This document shows, in pieces, positions 36,247 to 48,105 of a stretch of 64,000 nt of DNA. How positions within the stretch are numbered: the stretch's first letter is position 1; every line of letters begins with the position of its first letter. The DNA comes from Cyanoderma ruficeps. Its lineage: Eukaryota > Chordata > Aves > Passeriformes > Timaliidae. The position numbers and the translations under genes are program-made. Under the pieces are notes generated by a model. The model had not been told where the DNA came from and ran no database searches. It worked only from the letters and a program-made list of their open reading frames with translations. The DNA lies in assembly GCA_008694505.1 (NCBI GenBank), contig VZDJ01007754.1, positions 47,457,509 to 47,521,508 on the forward strand, in the 5' to 3' direction.

Positions 36247-37402
36247 ACTGGCTACTTTGTACTGTGGCATCAGGGTTGCTCTGACTCTGGGAGCCAGCCC
36301 TGGATGAGCCTGAATTTGGGGAGTGCCAGGGCTTTTGCCTGACCTGCAGCTTGGGCAGATAAACTGTGACAGAAGAGGGAAGTGAATTCCTGGGGATGTA
36401 GCAGGGAGAAGTCAGGGACACATTAAACATTTGTCTGAGAAACTGCAGATGCTTATGCTTTTCATTAAAGGGACGGGTTATTATAGGAATGGGTTCTCCT
36501 GTTGTTTCTCTCACCTGGAGGCTACTTCATCAAAAATCAAGAGGTCACCTTGGAGCTCAGAGGACTTCCAGTGCCCGTGTCCTGCAGTTTTTCCTGCCGT
36601 AACAAACACATGAAAATTCTTTAAAAATGGTGCAAAACCTGAAAAGACATTAAAATCCCAGATAAATAGTCAAGTATGAACGGTAGAAGAGAAACACTTT
36701 AGTACAGACTCTAATAACCAAGAGGAAAATATAATTCTAATATTTTTATTTTTTCCTTTAAAATTGCTCCCTGGACATGTTGTGTACAGACCACTGAAAA
36801 ATTCACTTCTGCTTTTGATCCTGCAAACAATTGGGCAGGCACTTAGCAGCTTTCCTGAATTGGGACCACAGCAGGGAATAAAAAATAACTCCAGTCCTTG
36901 CTTGTGTGCTGCACTGTAGGTTTTCCTGCTGTGGTCCCTGGAGCTATGGCAGGTGAGCTGCCATGGCAGAGGGATGCCTGACCCATGGATTTGCTCCAGC
37001 AGCTTCTCCTCCCTGCTCTGTGCTCCTCCAGTTCATGCCAAGCCATCCAGCATGCCTGGGATTTCACCAGGTGCATGACTCCGCAGATAAACTGGGAGAT
37101 TTATGTTATTTTTTTTTTTTTATCAGCAAACCCTGTTACCTCTGCCAGCCTTCTAATTTCTCACCCAAATGTTGTTTAGAGTTACTGTCAACCTTTGCTA
37201 TTGCCAAGCTTTTAGTCAAGATGAGTCAGGCTAAAATAGGCATCGAAGAGTAATGCGTAAGGCTTTGGAAAATAAGTTAGAAATCTTTCACATTTGCCTT
37301 CTAGCTTCTGAGTTATTCACAGCACATTTGTTTGGCTCTTCCCTGCAAACTTTTGAGGCTGGAAATCGTTTTGGAAAAAACAAGTGGGTTAAGGTAGCGC
37401 AA

Positions 37403-37792
37403 TGGAATCATAGAATCCTAAAATGATTTGGGTTGGAATGGACATGGAAGGTCATTCAGTCATGCCATGGGCAAGGACACCTTCCACCAGACCAGATTAA
37501 GTTGAGCTCCATTCAACCTGGCCCTGGACACTTCCAGGGACCCAGGGGCAGCCACAGCTGCTCTGGGAAACCCTCACAGTAAAGAATTTTTTCCTAATAT
37601 CCCATCTAACCCCACTCTCTCCCAGTTTGGAGCCATTCCCCCCTGTCCTGTCACTCCAGCCCCCTGTAAATATTCTCTCTCCATCTTTCTTTTAGGCTCC
37701 CTTCAGGAACCAAAAGGCCACAATTAGGCCACCCCAAAGCTTCTCTTTTCCAGGCTGAACTCAATTCTCTCAGCCTTACCTCCTGGACTTGA
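37403..37792 (-). mobile_element. CR1 LINE 3' region, about 390 bp
   Basis: ATCATAGAATCCTAAAATGA, TTTGGGTTGGAATGGAC, CACCTTCCACCAGACCAG, AATTTTTTCCTAATATCCC, CAGTTTGGAGCCATTCCCCC and TCTCTTTTCCAGGCTGAACT give a long complement match. A short internal deletion is seen after GCTCTGGGAAACCC. Confidence 0.94.
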
Positions 37793-39099
37793 GGCATGAT
37801 GGAAAACCCCCAGGCTGACCAGGGCAAGCTGGAAACTGCTCTTCGTGCTGGGTCCCCCAGTACCTCTGACATTGACAACAAACCCCTATCAAAGTGGGAG
37901 CCATTTCAGCTCTGTGACCTGTTCTTCTCCCAGGTCTTTGTGATTTCTCCAGGTCTGAGACGGTGTGTTCCTTTCCTGCATGAAGCAAGATACCCAAAAA
38001 TTCACTTCACTTGAATTTTTTGTGCATTGTAGCAATATGCTGTTGACTGGTTTGTTATTTATTTTTTGTTTTTTTGTTTGTCCCATCCCCCCCTAGTGCA
38101 TTTAGGACAATTAATTAGGTGTCACATCTTATGTCAGGATTAATTAGAGATGTCCAGTGTTTGGCATTCCTTCTCCCAGAGAGGCTGACACGAATCTATA
38201 GGAATGCTTTCAGGATCATGACCCGTTATTGCTGTGTGTCATTAATGTGTGATATCTGTTCTGCCTGCTGCATTATCTGTGTAAGCCACCTCCTTCATTT
38301 TGATTGTAGTCATTTAATATAAAACATTTAGAAAGTTTAAGGGTTGTACAGCTGGGGGCTGAACCACTGAAAGTTCAACACAGCAGTAACAAATTGTCTC
38401 CTGTAACCAAGGAATGCTGTCTGCTTAACTGTGGTGAATGTGGAGTAATATGTACTAAAAGCAATAGTTCAAAAAATACATTTCCAGCTTATTGGATGGG
38501 AGCTCAATAATAATCCCTCGCTGTGTGTTTTGATTCACAGTTCCATTATGGAAACTGCCAATTTCTCTGCCAAAGTCTTGGCTCAGAAGATTCACAGTTG
38601 ATCCCCGTGAAAAACAGGTGATTGGATTTTACTCTCATTATCTTGCCTCTGGTTGTGTTGCTTTAAAAATATGATTCTGGCAAAGAAGAAAGGAGAAAGG
38701 ATGGAGTTTAAAACTACCCAGAAATCAAAAAGAGACTACTTGGGCAGGAAAATGGCCAATATCTGCCTCTGGAGCAGTTGATGCTGGCCAGTGTCAGAAC
38801 CCAGAGGCTGAAGCAGGAGGGCTTTGGATCTCATCAGGTTCTTCCTGGTAAAAGAATTATCAGAGGGATAAAGACCTAAACCCAACCCTAAGACATCTGG
38901 GTAAATAAAACTCAGAGTGGAAAGAGTACAGACTGGAGGAGAAGCCAGAGAAGGAAAAAAAAGATTGGTGTGGAGAAGTGATTTAGGGAGCACAGCTTTT
39001 CATTACCTGTTCATGTGGAAAAAAAGCCAAAATGGACAAATTAATGACAAGAGAAGGAAACAGCTGAAAATGCATGTGAGTCTTTTTTAGGTTGTTGGC
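37793..39099. other. Intergenic; nothing identified
   Basis: Unique AT-rich sequence, with no exon or repeat recognised. Confidence 0.5.
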
Positions 39100-39645
39100 A
39101 AAACAAGAACTCCCTGAGACTTTTGATAACATTCACTGCAGACAAGAAAGTTGCAAAGTACTGGAAGAAGCTAATGATATGCTAATTTTTAGAAACTTTA
39201 ATAGGTTTAACCCAAGAAACTTTAAACTGGCTCATTTGATATGAATTCCAGGAAGATTCCCAGAAAACCTTTTGCCTCACCTTGAGTGAGGCTAAAATTA
39301 AAATGTGGTTGTGTAGTGCTGTCTCATCCAACCTTCCCTCCAGGCAGAATAAGTATTCTCCAACTTCATGGCTCTTAATAAAGCAAGAAGTCACTGTTGA
39401 TGTGATTTACTCTGATTTCTGAGAGGCATTTGAAAGGTCCTCTGGGCCCCTTTGATATAAGAAAAACAAGTATAAAGGCAGCAAACCCACAAAGGTGGGT
39501 AAAAATTGTTCTTGGAATATGGGAATGAATGCAGGTAGTAAGGTTGTTACCATCAGGTCTCTCCAGGAATCTGCTCTTGGATCAGTCTGTTAAGCACCTT
39601 CAGAGCTAATAACAATAAATCCCAGGTGAGGACACAGCCATGAAT
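39100..39645 (+). mobile_element. Probable ancient CR1 LINE coding fragment
   Basis: At 39393-39437 the plus strand still translates to a decayed version of the CR1 reverse-transcriptase block around the VDVIYxDFxxAF motif, broken by a stop. Downstream, CTCTCCAGGAATCTGCTCTT resembles the later GVPQGSVLGP region. It is highly diverged and the boundaries are guesses. Confidence 0.4.
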
Positions 39646-42600
39646 CAACAGAAAGAAGAACTGGTTTATGATACAGCCTCGCCTCCGTCTCTTGAGGAGC
39701 AGCACTCATCTGAACAACACGGATTTTCCAAATGTGACATGCCAGGGCACGCATCCAGGGACAAAGGCAGGAGTTGTCACCCCTGGGATGGGGCAGCGCA
39801 TTCCCAAGGCAGCAGCTCTGGGAAGGAGGCAGAGGCAGGGGCAGGTAATCAATCAAGCATGAGCTGTGGTGCAGAGGCATGGCTAAAGAGCAATGAAAGA
39901 AGGAGGCAGGAGGGCAGGAATTCTGATGATCAGTGAGATCACCCCGGGAATGCCATCTGCTCCAACGTCAACGCCTGGACAAAGGGATGTCGACAACTTG
40001 GAGGTGATGAACCGTGTGGGCTCTGTGCTATTCACCTCAGCAGAGGGGAAGGTCTCAAATATTAGTCAAGATAATACAAAAATGCAGCATTTGAGGTATT
40101 AAATGCTTCAGTCTGTCAGAAGCTGGTGATGTCAAATGACTTGAAGTTTCAAAGGTGCAGAATTCCTGCGGCTGCTGTGGGCACAAATCAGATCTGCAGG
40201 TGCTCCGTGCCTCTCAGAGAGTTTCTGCTTAGGAGCTTAGACATGAAGCCAGGAACATGAATTTTATTGACTGGCTCTGAAATTCTTGTTTGGAATCAGG
40301 GAATATCGACAGCAAGCTGGTTTTGTCACACACCTTGAAGCCATCTCAGAAGAATCTCCCCGTTTTCCAGCTGAAGGCACGTGGGATCCTGCGAGTCATC
40401 CTTGCCTGAGCTGCGTGCACCTTTACACCCTGATCTGTTTGCTCAAAAAGCCAAGCATCAGCTCCAGCAGAGCAATCTGCTTCCTATGCCAGCCTTCCAA
40501 GCTAATCTGGATCCTGGTATTGCAGCCTTTCCTCTCTGCTCTGCCCAAGTCTGGAGCTTTCATCTGAATATTCCTAATTTTGGGGAAATGCTTATTTGGG
40601 TTGGGGTCCCAAGTTAACATCTTTGAGATACACTTTGTCAGGATATTAACTTATTAATATGGCAGAATAACTATGCTTCCTCCCCTCCTAGCACTAAGCA
40701 ACCAGACAAGGGAAAATGTCAAGTTTTTGGCCGTATTTGACACAGGAGTTCAGCACAGCTTTCTGATTTTTTTTCCTTCAGATACATTTAGCAGCATCTA
40801 TTCAAGGAGCCGTGCAGAAATACTGTGAGTACTTTGGCATATTCTCTTGCAATCCCAAACACTGCTCTTTGAGGGAAAGGCACCACAGAAATATTTCAGG
40901 TACCGTGCTGCCCATGAATCATGCAAAATGCTCTCACTCCAGGGAGGGTTTATTTTGAACAGTGGGGTTTTTTTTCCCCTGCAACCTTGGACTTTTAAGT
41001 GTTTTTCAGAGTTCCTGGTCATGGAGGGTCTGTTCTTAAAATAATATCTGGCAGCAGGAGCTCTCTCTGCAGCTGGTGCACAGGGGAGCAGTGACACACC
41101 TGTGCTGAAGCCATCTGGGCTCAGTGGCAGGACAGAGAAGTGAGGACCATGGCAGGCTGGGACCACGCCTTGGGGGGAACTGAATTTCCCCATTTCACAG
41201 AGCAGGGGTGGTAAGAATGGCAAGCACCAAAGAAAGCAGAGAAGTCTTTTACTCAGCTGCTTTTTCGCCTTTTGTCATGAGAGGGAATGAAGCCACACGG
41301 AGCAGAAGAGGACATGTCACCCACTGGGGCCACTGCAGTGTCACATCTGATGGCTGAATGTCCCTCCCGTTGGGACACGCTGAGGAAAACCAACAAAGAT
41401 GTAGGGAGATTGCTAATGAACCACTTGAAGAGAATTGCTAATGAAAGAATGAATCTTTGGTGGCAGATCCGTAAAAAGAGGAATAGAAGTCTTAGCAGAT
41501 CAAAAATAAGAAGTGATCCCAGCTTGGACAGTATTTTTTTTTTCTTCATAAAATGATTTTTGTGAGAAAACAACTCGTTTTCCTGCTGATTTTAATTTCC
41601 TTCAAGGAGCTGTAGGTTTTTTCTAGAACTCAAATTATGGGCAAGTCTTTTCTGCAAATCTTTCCATTTTCATCATGGAAACCTTTCCTTGCTGAGTGAG
41701 GAGAACATGGGATGAAAAGAAACCCAACTCACCCAAAAGTTCCTGGGTGTCAAATTGCATCCAGAAAACCCACAAAACAACCATTTATCCGAGCCAATTT
41801 AAAAGAAAAAATCCTTTCCTCCTCCCTTGCACTCTCCCCATTTCCAAGAGCAAGCCACTGCCACCATGGGGTGAATCGTTTGGGTGCCACAAATGTGACA
41901 AAGCTGCAGAGGGAGCGACACTGTGGGGACACTGTCCAGGAAAAGGGGCAGGGAGAGCAGTGAGGGTGGAGGAAGGATCATCATCATCATCATCTGCAAT
42001 TACTGAGGAGAGGAAAACAGCATTTTTTTAGGAAGGAGGGCAACAAGATGGGAGCTGTACTCTGGAAGAAGAGAGAAGTAGGGCTTAGGCAGGAAAACCT
42101 CAGGGGGAGGATGGGGGGTATATTATCACAATGAGAGCAAGTGTTTCAGACCTGGGTGGTTATTAATATATATATATTTTAAGTAATAGAATTGAAATGT
42201 TTCTTTGGGTTAGCTGAGCTCCATTATGAGACACTTTCTAATTATATATAATATATATATTTTTTTTCTTCAAATAAAAATACATTCAGAACTGATATTT
42301 TAAAATCTCCTTCACATACAGTGGTTGCTTTCCAAGCAATCCCATGAAATCCTGGATGTATCCTTAATGTCTGCTAACAGCCAAATAAGGGAGCTGAACC
42401 CATTTATCAGGCGAGGAACCATCACCAGGATATTACCAGGTAAAGGTGAGAGGTTCAGGCAGACTTGTGAGAGCACTGATTCAGCACCGTAATGTTTAGG
42501 TAAATGCTACAACAGCTCTTTAAAAGAGAAAAGCGAGACACTTCAACATGTATGACTCACTAATCACTGTCTGTGCTGTGGAGCCTGGAGTACAAATTCC

Positions 42601-42689
42601 TTTTGTCATGAAAATGCTTGCTCCTTTGATCCCCACAACATCATTAAACAGCTCTAAAGAGTAAGTAAATCTTTTGGCACATTCTTTGC

Positions 42690-42815
42690 AAAATAAGCGT
42701 TTCAGGACTCAGACGCGTGTGGGTGTGTTTGTGATGCTGAGGAGATTGATACCGACACAATTTTTAGCAGCGGGTGCAGACTGCGCGCGTTGCTTTGCCG
42801 AGGGAAAAAAAAAGA
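42690..42815. promoter_or_regulatory. CpG-dense candidate element
   Basis: It carries ACGCGTG, ATACCGACAC, AGCGGG, TGCGCGCGTTGC and GCCGAGGG within about 100 bp of AT-rich, repeat-free DNA. There is no start codon context or splice signature to suggest an exon. Confidence 0.35.
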
Positions 42816-44489
42816 GGGAGAGAGGTTTTCCCAGCTCCTTTTCCAAAGCAACTGTGTCGGAAAATTGAAATGTGCAGGGCAGCCATGTAGGATGCCATGC
42901 CCAGGATTTGCTGGTGCAAATTAAACCTGTTTAGCTTGGCTGTGGGATGGCTGTGGATGTAGACCTTCCCTGCTGGCACATGGAATGCTCTTCCCAAAGG
43001 GTTTTGAAGACTTTTGTCTTCATTCTGATGGTTCAGGTAAAATGCATAGATGGTCTTTCTGCGGCCCCTGATGCTGTTAAGGATATAACCAGCACTTTTT
43101 CAGGAAAAATCAGGGTTAGACTGGTGGAATACACAATCTGGGTTGTCCCCTGTCACTTTGAGGAGAACCCGGTGCAGGCTGAAGGAACCTGGAGGTTATT
43201 TCCTTTATCAGGATTATGCATCAGGGTCAATTTATCACTCTCTCAGCTGGTTTAATACCTGGAAATGGTGTTTTTTTTCCTGGGCCTGTGCACATCAGCC
43301 CAGTGCCTGGATCAGCTGCCCTGCTGACTTTTTGGAGCTCTGCATCTAAAAAATTTAAGGGACAAGGGACAGATTAGTTATCCATGAAAATTTCACCATT
43401 GGATCTCTGGTATTTTTTCTATTAAATTCACAAGGCTTTAGCTAAAATGGGAAGAGCTTATGAGCTTACTGAAAGAATACCGGGGCTCTAAACCATTCAA
43501 AGAGGCACGACTATTTAGAAGTGTAAGAACAGCATTCTCATGCCACATAGCACTCTGTGTGAAATGAGTTTGTACCCTTCCAACACGCCATCTGGCAGCA
43601 AAACAGCACATTGGTTCGCATCCCAGCCTGTGATCTTGCAAGAAAAATGAAATCATATGTAATAAAACACCCTTTTAAAAGTCAACATTTTCATAATGGT
43701 CAGTGAAACTAATGGACTTCAGAGTGTTTTCAGTTTTCTGTCAGAAAATGTTTTGGTAAACAAGCGTCTGCCCTCAGCTGTGATGTGCATGTGAGTAAAG
43801 GGATTTATGTCACGCTCAGACACGTGTTCTTGGTGTGCATCCGCACCTTGGAGTGCTCAGAACATTCAAATCTGCACTCCTGCCTGAGCCACTGCAGTGG
43901 GAGGAATCAGATTATGGGCTTTCAAGTGGTAACCAAAGTATGGGTGGAAGGAGTTGGATGTTTGAGAGAAAATGGAGCGAGCCTGTTGATTCAGGAAATG
44001 AGGAACTGGTTGGAGTGAGATGCAATCTGTGGAAGTTCCCATGCCTGAGTCCCCCTAGAGCTGTCCTCTCTCTTATTTTGATACCTTTAAATTTTAGGGA
44101 AGATGATTCATGTCTGCATTGAGTAGGGCATCTCTCCAATTTAAAGCATCTTCTTTCCTAGCACTGTGATATTTCAAGGGAAGGCAAGTCTGGTGAAAGG
44201 AAGCAATAGCCGCTTGTTTAAAATTCTCAGCAAATCAGGCAAAAAAGCTTTCATGTAGTTGGATAATGGACAAGTATGTATCTTGGAAAATAAACAAGCT
44301 AAAATACAGGCTGATAGATCTGTTCTTATTAGGTTTTATATGGGGAAATTAGTCTGGCCACTTGATAGATGATGAAATGATTAGGAAGAACCTTCTATCC
44401 AGCTGCACACATAGGGCTGTAGATATTTGATTATGTGAAAAATAACAATGGACGCTCAGCTTTTCAGGGATGAGGATGGGTTAAAGTAA

Positions 44490-44820
44490 TTTTCGGAGAA
44501 ATTGCTGTAATTAAAACCACTCTAGCTGGTATTCAGTCGGTTTGTCTCCTTCCATTGAGGGCGCATCCTCAAGTCTGCATTAATATTCTCTGCGCCTCAC
44601 GGTGTTCTAGGAACTCTCTTTCATTTGCCACTCCATGTAAATTTAAATTCCAGCCTCCCAGTCAGTGTTTTGAATCACTGGGATATTGAGTAAGTATATA
44701 ATTCTTAGCTTAGACGCCGAACATCTGTCGCCATTTGTGTCCAATATGTAATTACAGCAGGGGGAGCTGGACAATCGGAGATTAAAAAGATGCTGCTTAA
44801 TCTTCCACCACATGTTTCTA
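44490..44820. promoter_or_regulatory. Candidate conserved non-coding element
   Basis: Repeat-free block with scattered CpGs (GAGGGCGCATCC, TAGACGCCGAACATCTGTCG), ATTA-type homeodomain cores (GTAATTACAG, GCATTAATATTC) and an ATGTAAATTTAAAT octamer-like stretch. No open frame of note is present. Confidence 0.35.
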
Positions 44821-45024
44821 CTTAAAAAGAATAACACACTGGAGGAATCTCATGGCAGCTCGTGGTGCATCTTCTTCTCCCCCTGTCCTTGCCCAACAGA
44901 TCAGCCTTCATATGATCTCTGTCTGAGACTTCCACAGCCCTTCTGTTTGGACCTGGGAGTGTGCTCACTCAGACCTGGTTCTAGGGCATGTTCTGAAGGA
45001 CAAAATTTCTTGTTTTCCACAACT

Positions 45025-45095
45025 AAAATAAATAAACAAGCAAAATAAATAAATAAATAAATATTAAAATTATAAAATAATAAAAATTTTTAAAT
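45025..45095. repeat. (AAAT)n-rich tract
   Basis: AAATAAATAAATAAATAAAT units with flanking A/T low complexity. It has the appearance of a microsatellite. Confidence 0.9.
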
Positions 45096-45529
45096 GGCAT
45101 CTAGTAATATTTTTATATAGGGCGATTTTTAGCAGCCATTTGGAGAAAATGGGCACTAGGAGAGCCTGTTGAGATGGATAACACAATCCTCCCTCGAGAT
45201 TTCTGCCCGTGCCATGGAGTGTGCTGGACATGGCACCAGGAGGAGAGCATGATTTGTTTTCCTCTTTTCCCATGATCAAGTTGTAGATTTTCCAGTGGGG
45301 CTGCTCAAAAGCTTTTACGGAAGAGCTAAAAGCAGCAGCTCTGGTGCAGTGAAGGCGGAACATCCGGAAAAGGGCAGTAACCAGAGGTTGCAGGGTCATA
45401 AACATGGCACAGTGTGCTTTGTCTCACTGCAAACCAATGTGACCAACATCCTCTGCAAAAGTTATTTACACAAATATTTTACCTGAGAGCTGATTCCACA
45501 CAGTGACCTTTAAAAAGGGGCAGGAAGGA

Positions 45530-45672
45530 AAAATTGGGTGCTCAAGAGCAGGCTGGATGGGGCTCTGAGCAAAGTGGTCCAGTGGAATGTCCCTTGGTCA
45601 CTTCAGGGGAGTTTGAAGCAGATGATCTTTAGGGTTCCTTCCAATCCAAGTCATTCCATGGTTCTATCTGGA
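45530..45672 (+). mobile_element. CR1 LINE 3' terminus
   Basis: GCTCAAGAGCAGGCTGGATG, GGGCTCTGAGCAAAGTGGTC, GATGATCTTTAGGGTTCCTT and CCAAGTCATTCCATGGTTCT are the sense CR1 3' end. Confidence 0.9.
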
Positions 45673-45732
45673 GCAAGAGATGATGTTGCAGAAACCATGG
45701 GAGAGGGAAGGGTCACAGCAGTGACGTCCTGC

Positions 45733-46176
45733 TGATGCCTTGGGAAGGCTGACCTGGAACAGAGACTGGACAGAGCTGGAGAATAAAGTAGGGATTTATT
45801 AAAAGGCCTTTAAGGATACACCTTGGGCAGTGCAAGAGCCTGACCAGGGCTACACCCAAGGTGGACCCAAAATGGTCACAAAATGCACGACTGGTCACAA
45901 GGTCTCACACTTTTATAAGTTTTGGTCCATTTGCATATTGGGGTTTAATTGTCCAGTTACAGCTTCAGGCTGTGAGGTCCCATCCTTCTTGTTCCTCCCT
46001 TCAGGCCACTGTTGTTTGTGCTTTTGGGCCTGAAAGTTGTCCTTGGTCTCCATCTGGAAAAGGATAGTCTCCCTACTCTATGAAGAGACCTGACTGACAC
46101 TTAATATGAGGCTCAGGACTGCACCCCTGGGCAGTGCAGAATCTGAAAAACATGCAAGCTAAAACTTAAGGCATCA
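45733..46176 (-). mobile_element. Solo LTR, family A copy 2
   Basis: The element is 444 bp, begins TGATGCCTT and ends AAGGCATCA, flanked by the perfect 4-bp duplication CTGC (45729-45732 and 46177-46180). On the minus strand TATAAAA (45917-45911) precedes AATAAA (45800-45795) by about 110 nt, the order expected for U3-R-U5. It aligns with 8416-8849 over its whole length, sharing long blocks such as CACTTTTATAAGTTTTGGTC. No internal retroviral sequence adjoins it. Confidence 0.9.
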
Positions 46177-46180
46177 CTGC

Positions 46181-47440
46181 AGAGGAAGGAAGGAGGGAGG
46201 CTGTGGGTTTACATCACTTCAGGAGATGTGCAGACACATTAAAGGAGCCCCTCTCAGGGTGCTGCCCACGGCTGCCAGGGTGTGTCCCACCCACCGGAGC
46301 CTCGTGAGCTGCTCTGGGGGTGTGAGTGATGCTGAGTAAGGAAGCTGTGCCTCTTCATTGACTGGAAAAACTTTCTGTCCTCTGCAAGTCTTTGAAAAAT
46401 GCAAAGTGGGAAGAGGTTGACAAAACAGTTGCTGTATTTCAGTGAAAAGTGTTTCGCTCGCTTTGTACTTGAGAGGGGAAAACGATTTTACTGCTGGTTG
46501 GAACAGCAATATCCAGTGAGATGTGCCCAGTATAGAAAGATATCCATTCCAAACTAATACAGTTTTTGTATTTGTGCTGTTGGCTTGTGTGCTTTTCCAA
46601 GTACATCCTTCTAGTCTTTATTAAAACTCCAGAAAGTTGGGGTTTTTAACTTTTTTTTTGCTTGTTTGTTATTTTTATTTTTTTAAACAGTTAATATAGT
46701 GAAAAATTCATTTCCTCTGATTTTCTTTAGGACAAACCTGATTTTTTTTTCCTAAAGAAAATTAACTTGCCTGTCACCTCAAGAGAATTGTGATTTTGTT
46801 AGGAATGGGCTTTGGCACTTGAAAGGGTTTATTGAGAGATATTGATGAGACACTGAATTTCAAAAAGTCAGATGTATTAGGTTCAGCCCTTAATATAATG
46901 ACATGGTAAGGTGGTCTGCCAGACTTACACCCTTAGAGAGGGTTTTGCTCAAACACCATTTCCTTTTAGCTGCAAAAGGACAATTAAAGAAGCACTATTC
47001 ACTTGTTCACTTTGCAATATAAACACAGATATACCATAAACATCCTCATGATGTCTTTGGATGTGGAATTAATAACCATGACATGGATGAGGGAGTGCAT
47101 GATGTTGGGTGTTGGAAGACAGTCACAAGTAATGTTTCCCCTTTCCAGTTTAATTGCATTTTACCCCGTCTCCTAGTGCATCTTTAATCCTGGAAAAAGC
47201 AAATTAAGACAGAAGAGACCTGGGCATGGATTCAAGGCTTGCTGGAAGCAATTGGAAAGAGTCCCTTTGGCTTTGGGGTGACCTGCAGCAGTCCCTGCCC
47301 ACCCGAGTGTGCACCCTCTCTGTGCCTGAGGTTTCTGTCCCATCCCTCCTTCTCCAGGCATGGACATCACATTTGCCTCAGCACTGAGGGCCTGCACAAA
47401 CACCTCCTGGAGCTGGTGGCTGTGGAACAATCCCCTTAGG
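46181..47440. other. Intergenic; nothing identified
   Basis: Unique sequence with a T-rich run at 46652-46690, and no exon or repeat recognised. Confidence 0.5.
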
Positions 47441-48105
47441 GAATCATGGAGCCACAGAATCCCTGAGGTTGGAAAAGGCTTCCAAGATCACCAAGGCCAA
47501 GCTGTGCCTGATCCCCACCTTGTCCCCAGCCCAGAGCTCTGAGTGCCACCTCCAGGTGACACCTCCAGGGATGGGCACTCCAAAGCTCCCTGGGCAGCCC
47601 CTGCCAAGGCCTGAGTGCCCTTTCCATGGGGAAATTCCTGCTGCTGTCCAAGCTGAGCCTCCCCTGGCCCAGCCTGAGGCCGTTCCCTCTCCTCCTGTCC
47701 CTGTTCCCTGGGAGCAGAGCCCGACCCCCCCGGCTGTCCCCTCCTGGCAGGGACTTGTGCAGAGCCACAAGGTCCCCCCTGAGCCTCCTTTTCTCCAGGC
47801 TCAGCCCCTTTCCCAGCTCCCTCAGCCCCTCCTGGGGCTCCAGCCCCTTCCCCAGCTCCCTTCCCTGCCCTGGACACGCTCCAGCCCCTCCAGGTCTGTC
47901 CTACAGGAGCCACAACTGGACACAGCCCTGGAGCACAGAGGGACAATCCCTGCCCTGCTCCTGCTGGACACACAATTCCTCATCCAGCCCAGGGGCCAGT
48001 GGCCTCTTGCCCACCCCTGGGCTCGTGTCCAGCCCCTGGCACCAGTGCCCCCAGGGCCTTTTCCACTAAGCCACTTTCCAGCCATTCTGCCCCCAGCCTA
48101 TATCA
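47441..48105 (-). mobile_element. CR1 LINE 3' region, GC-rich subfamily, about 665 bp
   Basis: The complement runs from CCACAGAATCCCTGAGGTTG through CATGGGGAAATTCCTGCTGC and TGTTCCCTGGGAGCAGAGCC to CCATTCTGCCCCCAGCCTAT. It reaches further towards ORF2 than the related 15066-15585 copy. Long frames on both strands (up to 225 codons) are products of GC-rich repeat sequence. Confidence 0.94.

Larger units (their letters stand above)
34546..37402. other. Intergenic; several candidate regulatory blocks
   Basis: No gene is recognised. Notable content: a CpG-retaining block at 34630-34780, repeated CTAAT/ATTAG motifs at 35100-35140, a palindrome at 35805-35822 and a 23-bp tandem duplication at 36201-36246. 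Confidence 0.5.
39646..45529. other. Intergenic; candidate regulatory blocks and AT-rich tracts
   Basis: No gene is recognised. It contains an ATC repeat at 41979-41996, AT dinucleotide tracts at 42164-42182 and 42241-42262, CpG-retaining blocks at 42690-42815 and 44490-44820, and an AAAT-rich tract at 45025-45095. Confidence 0.5.
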
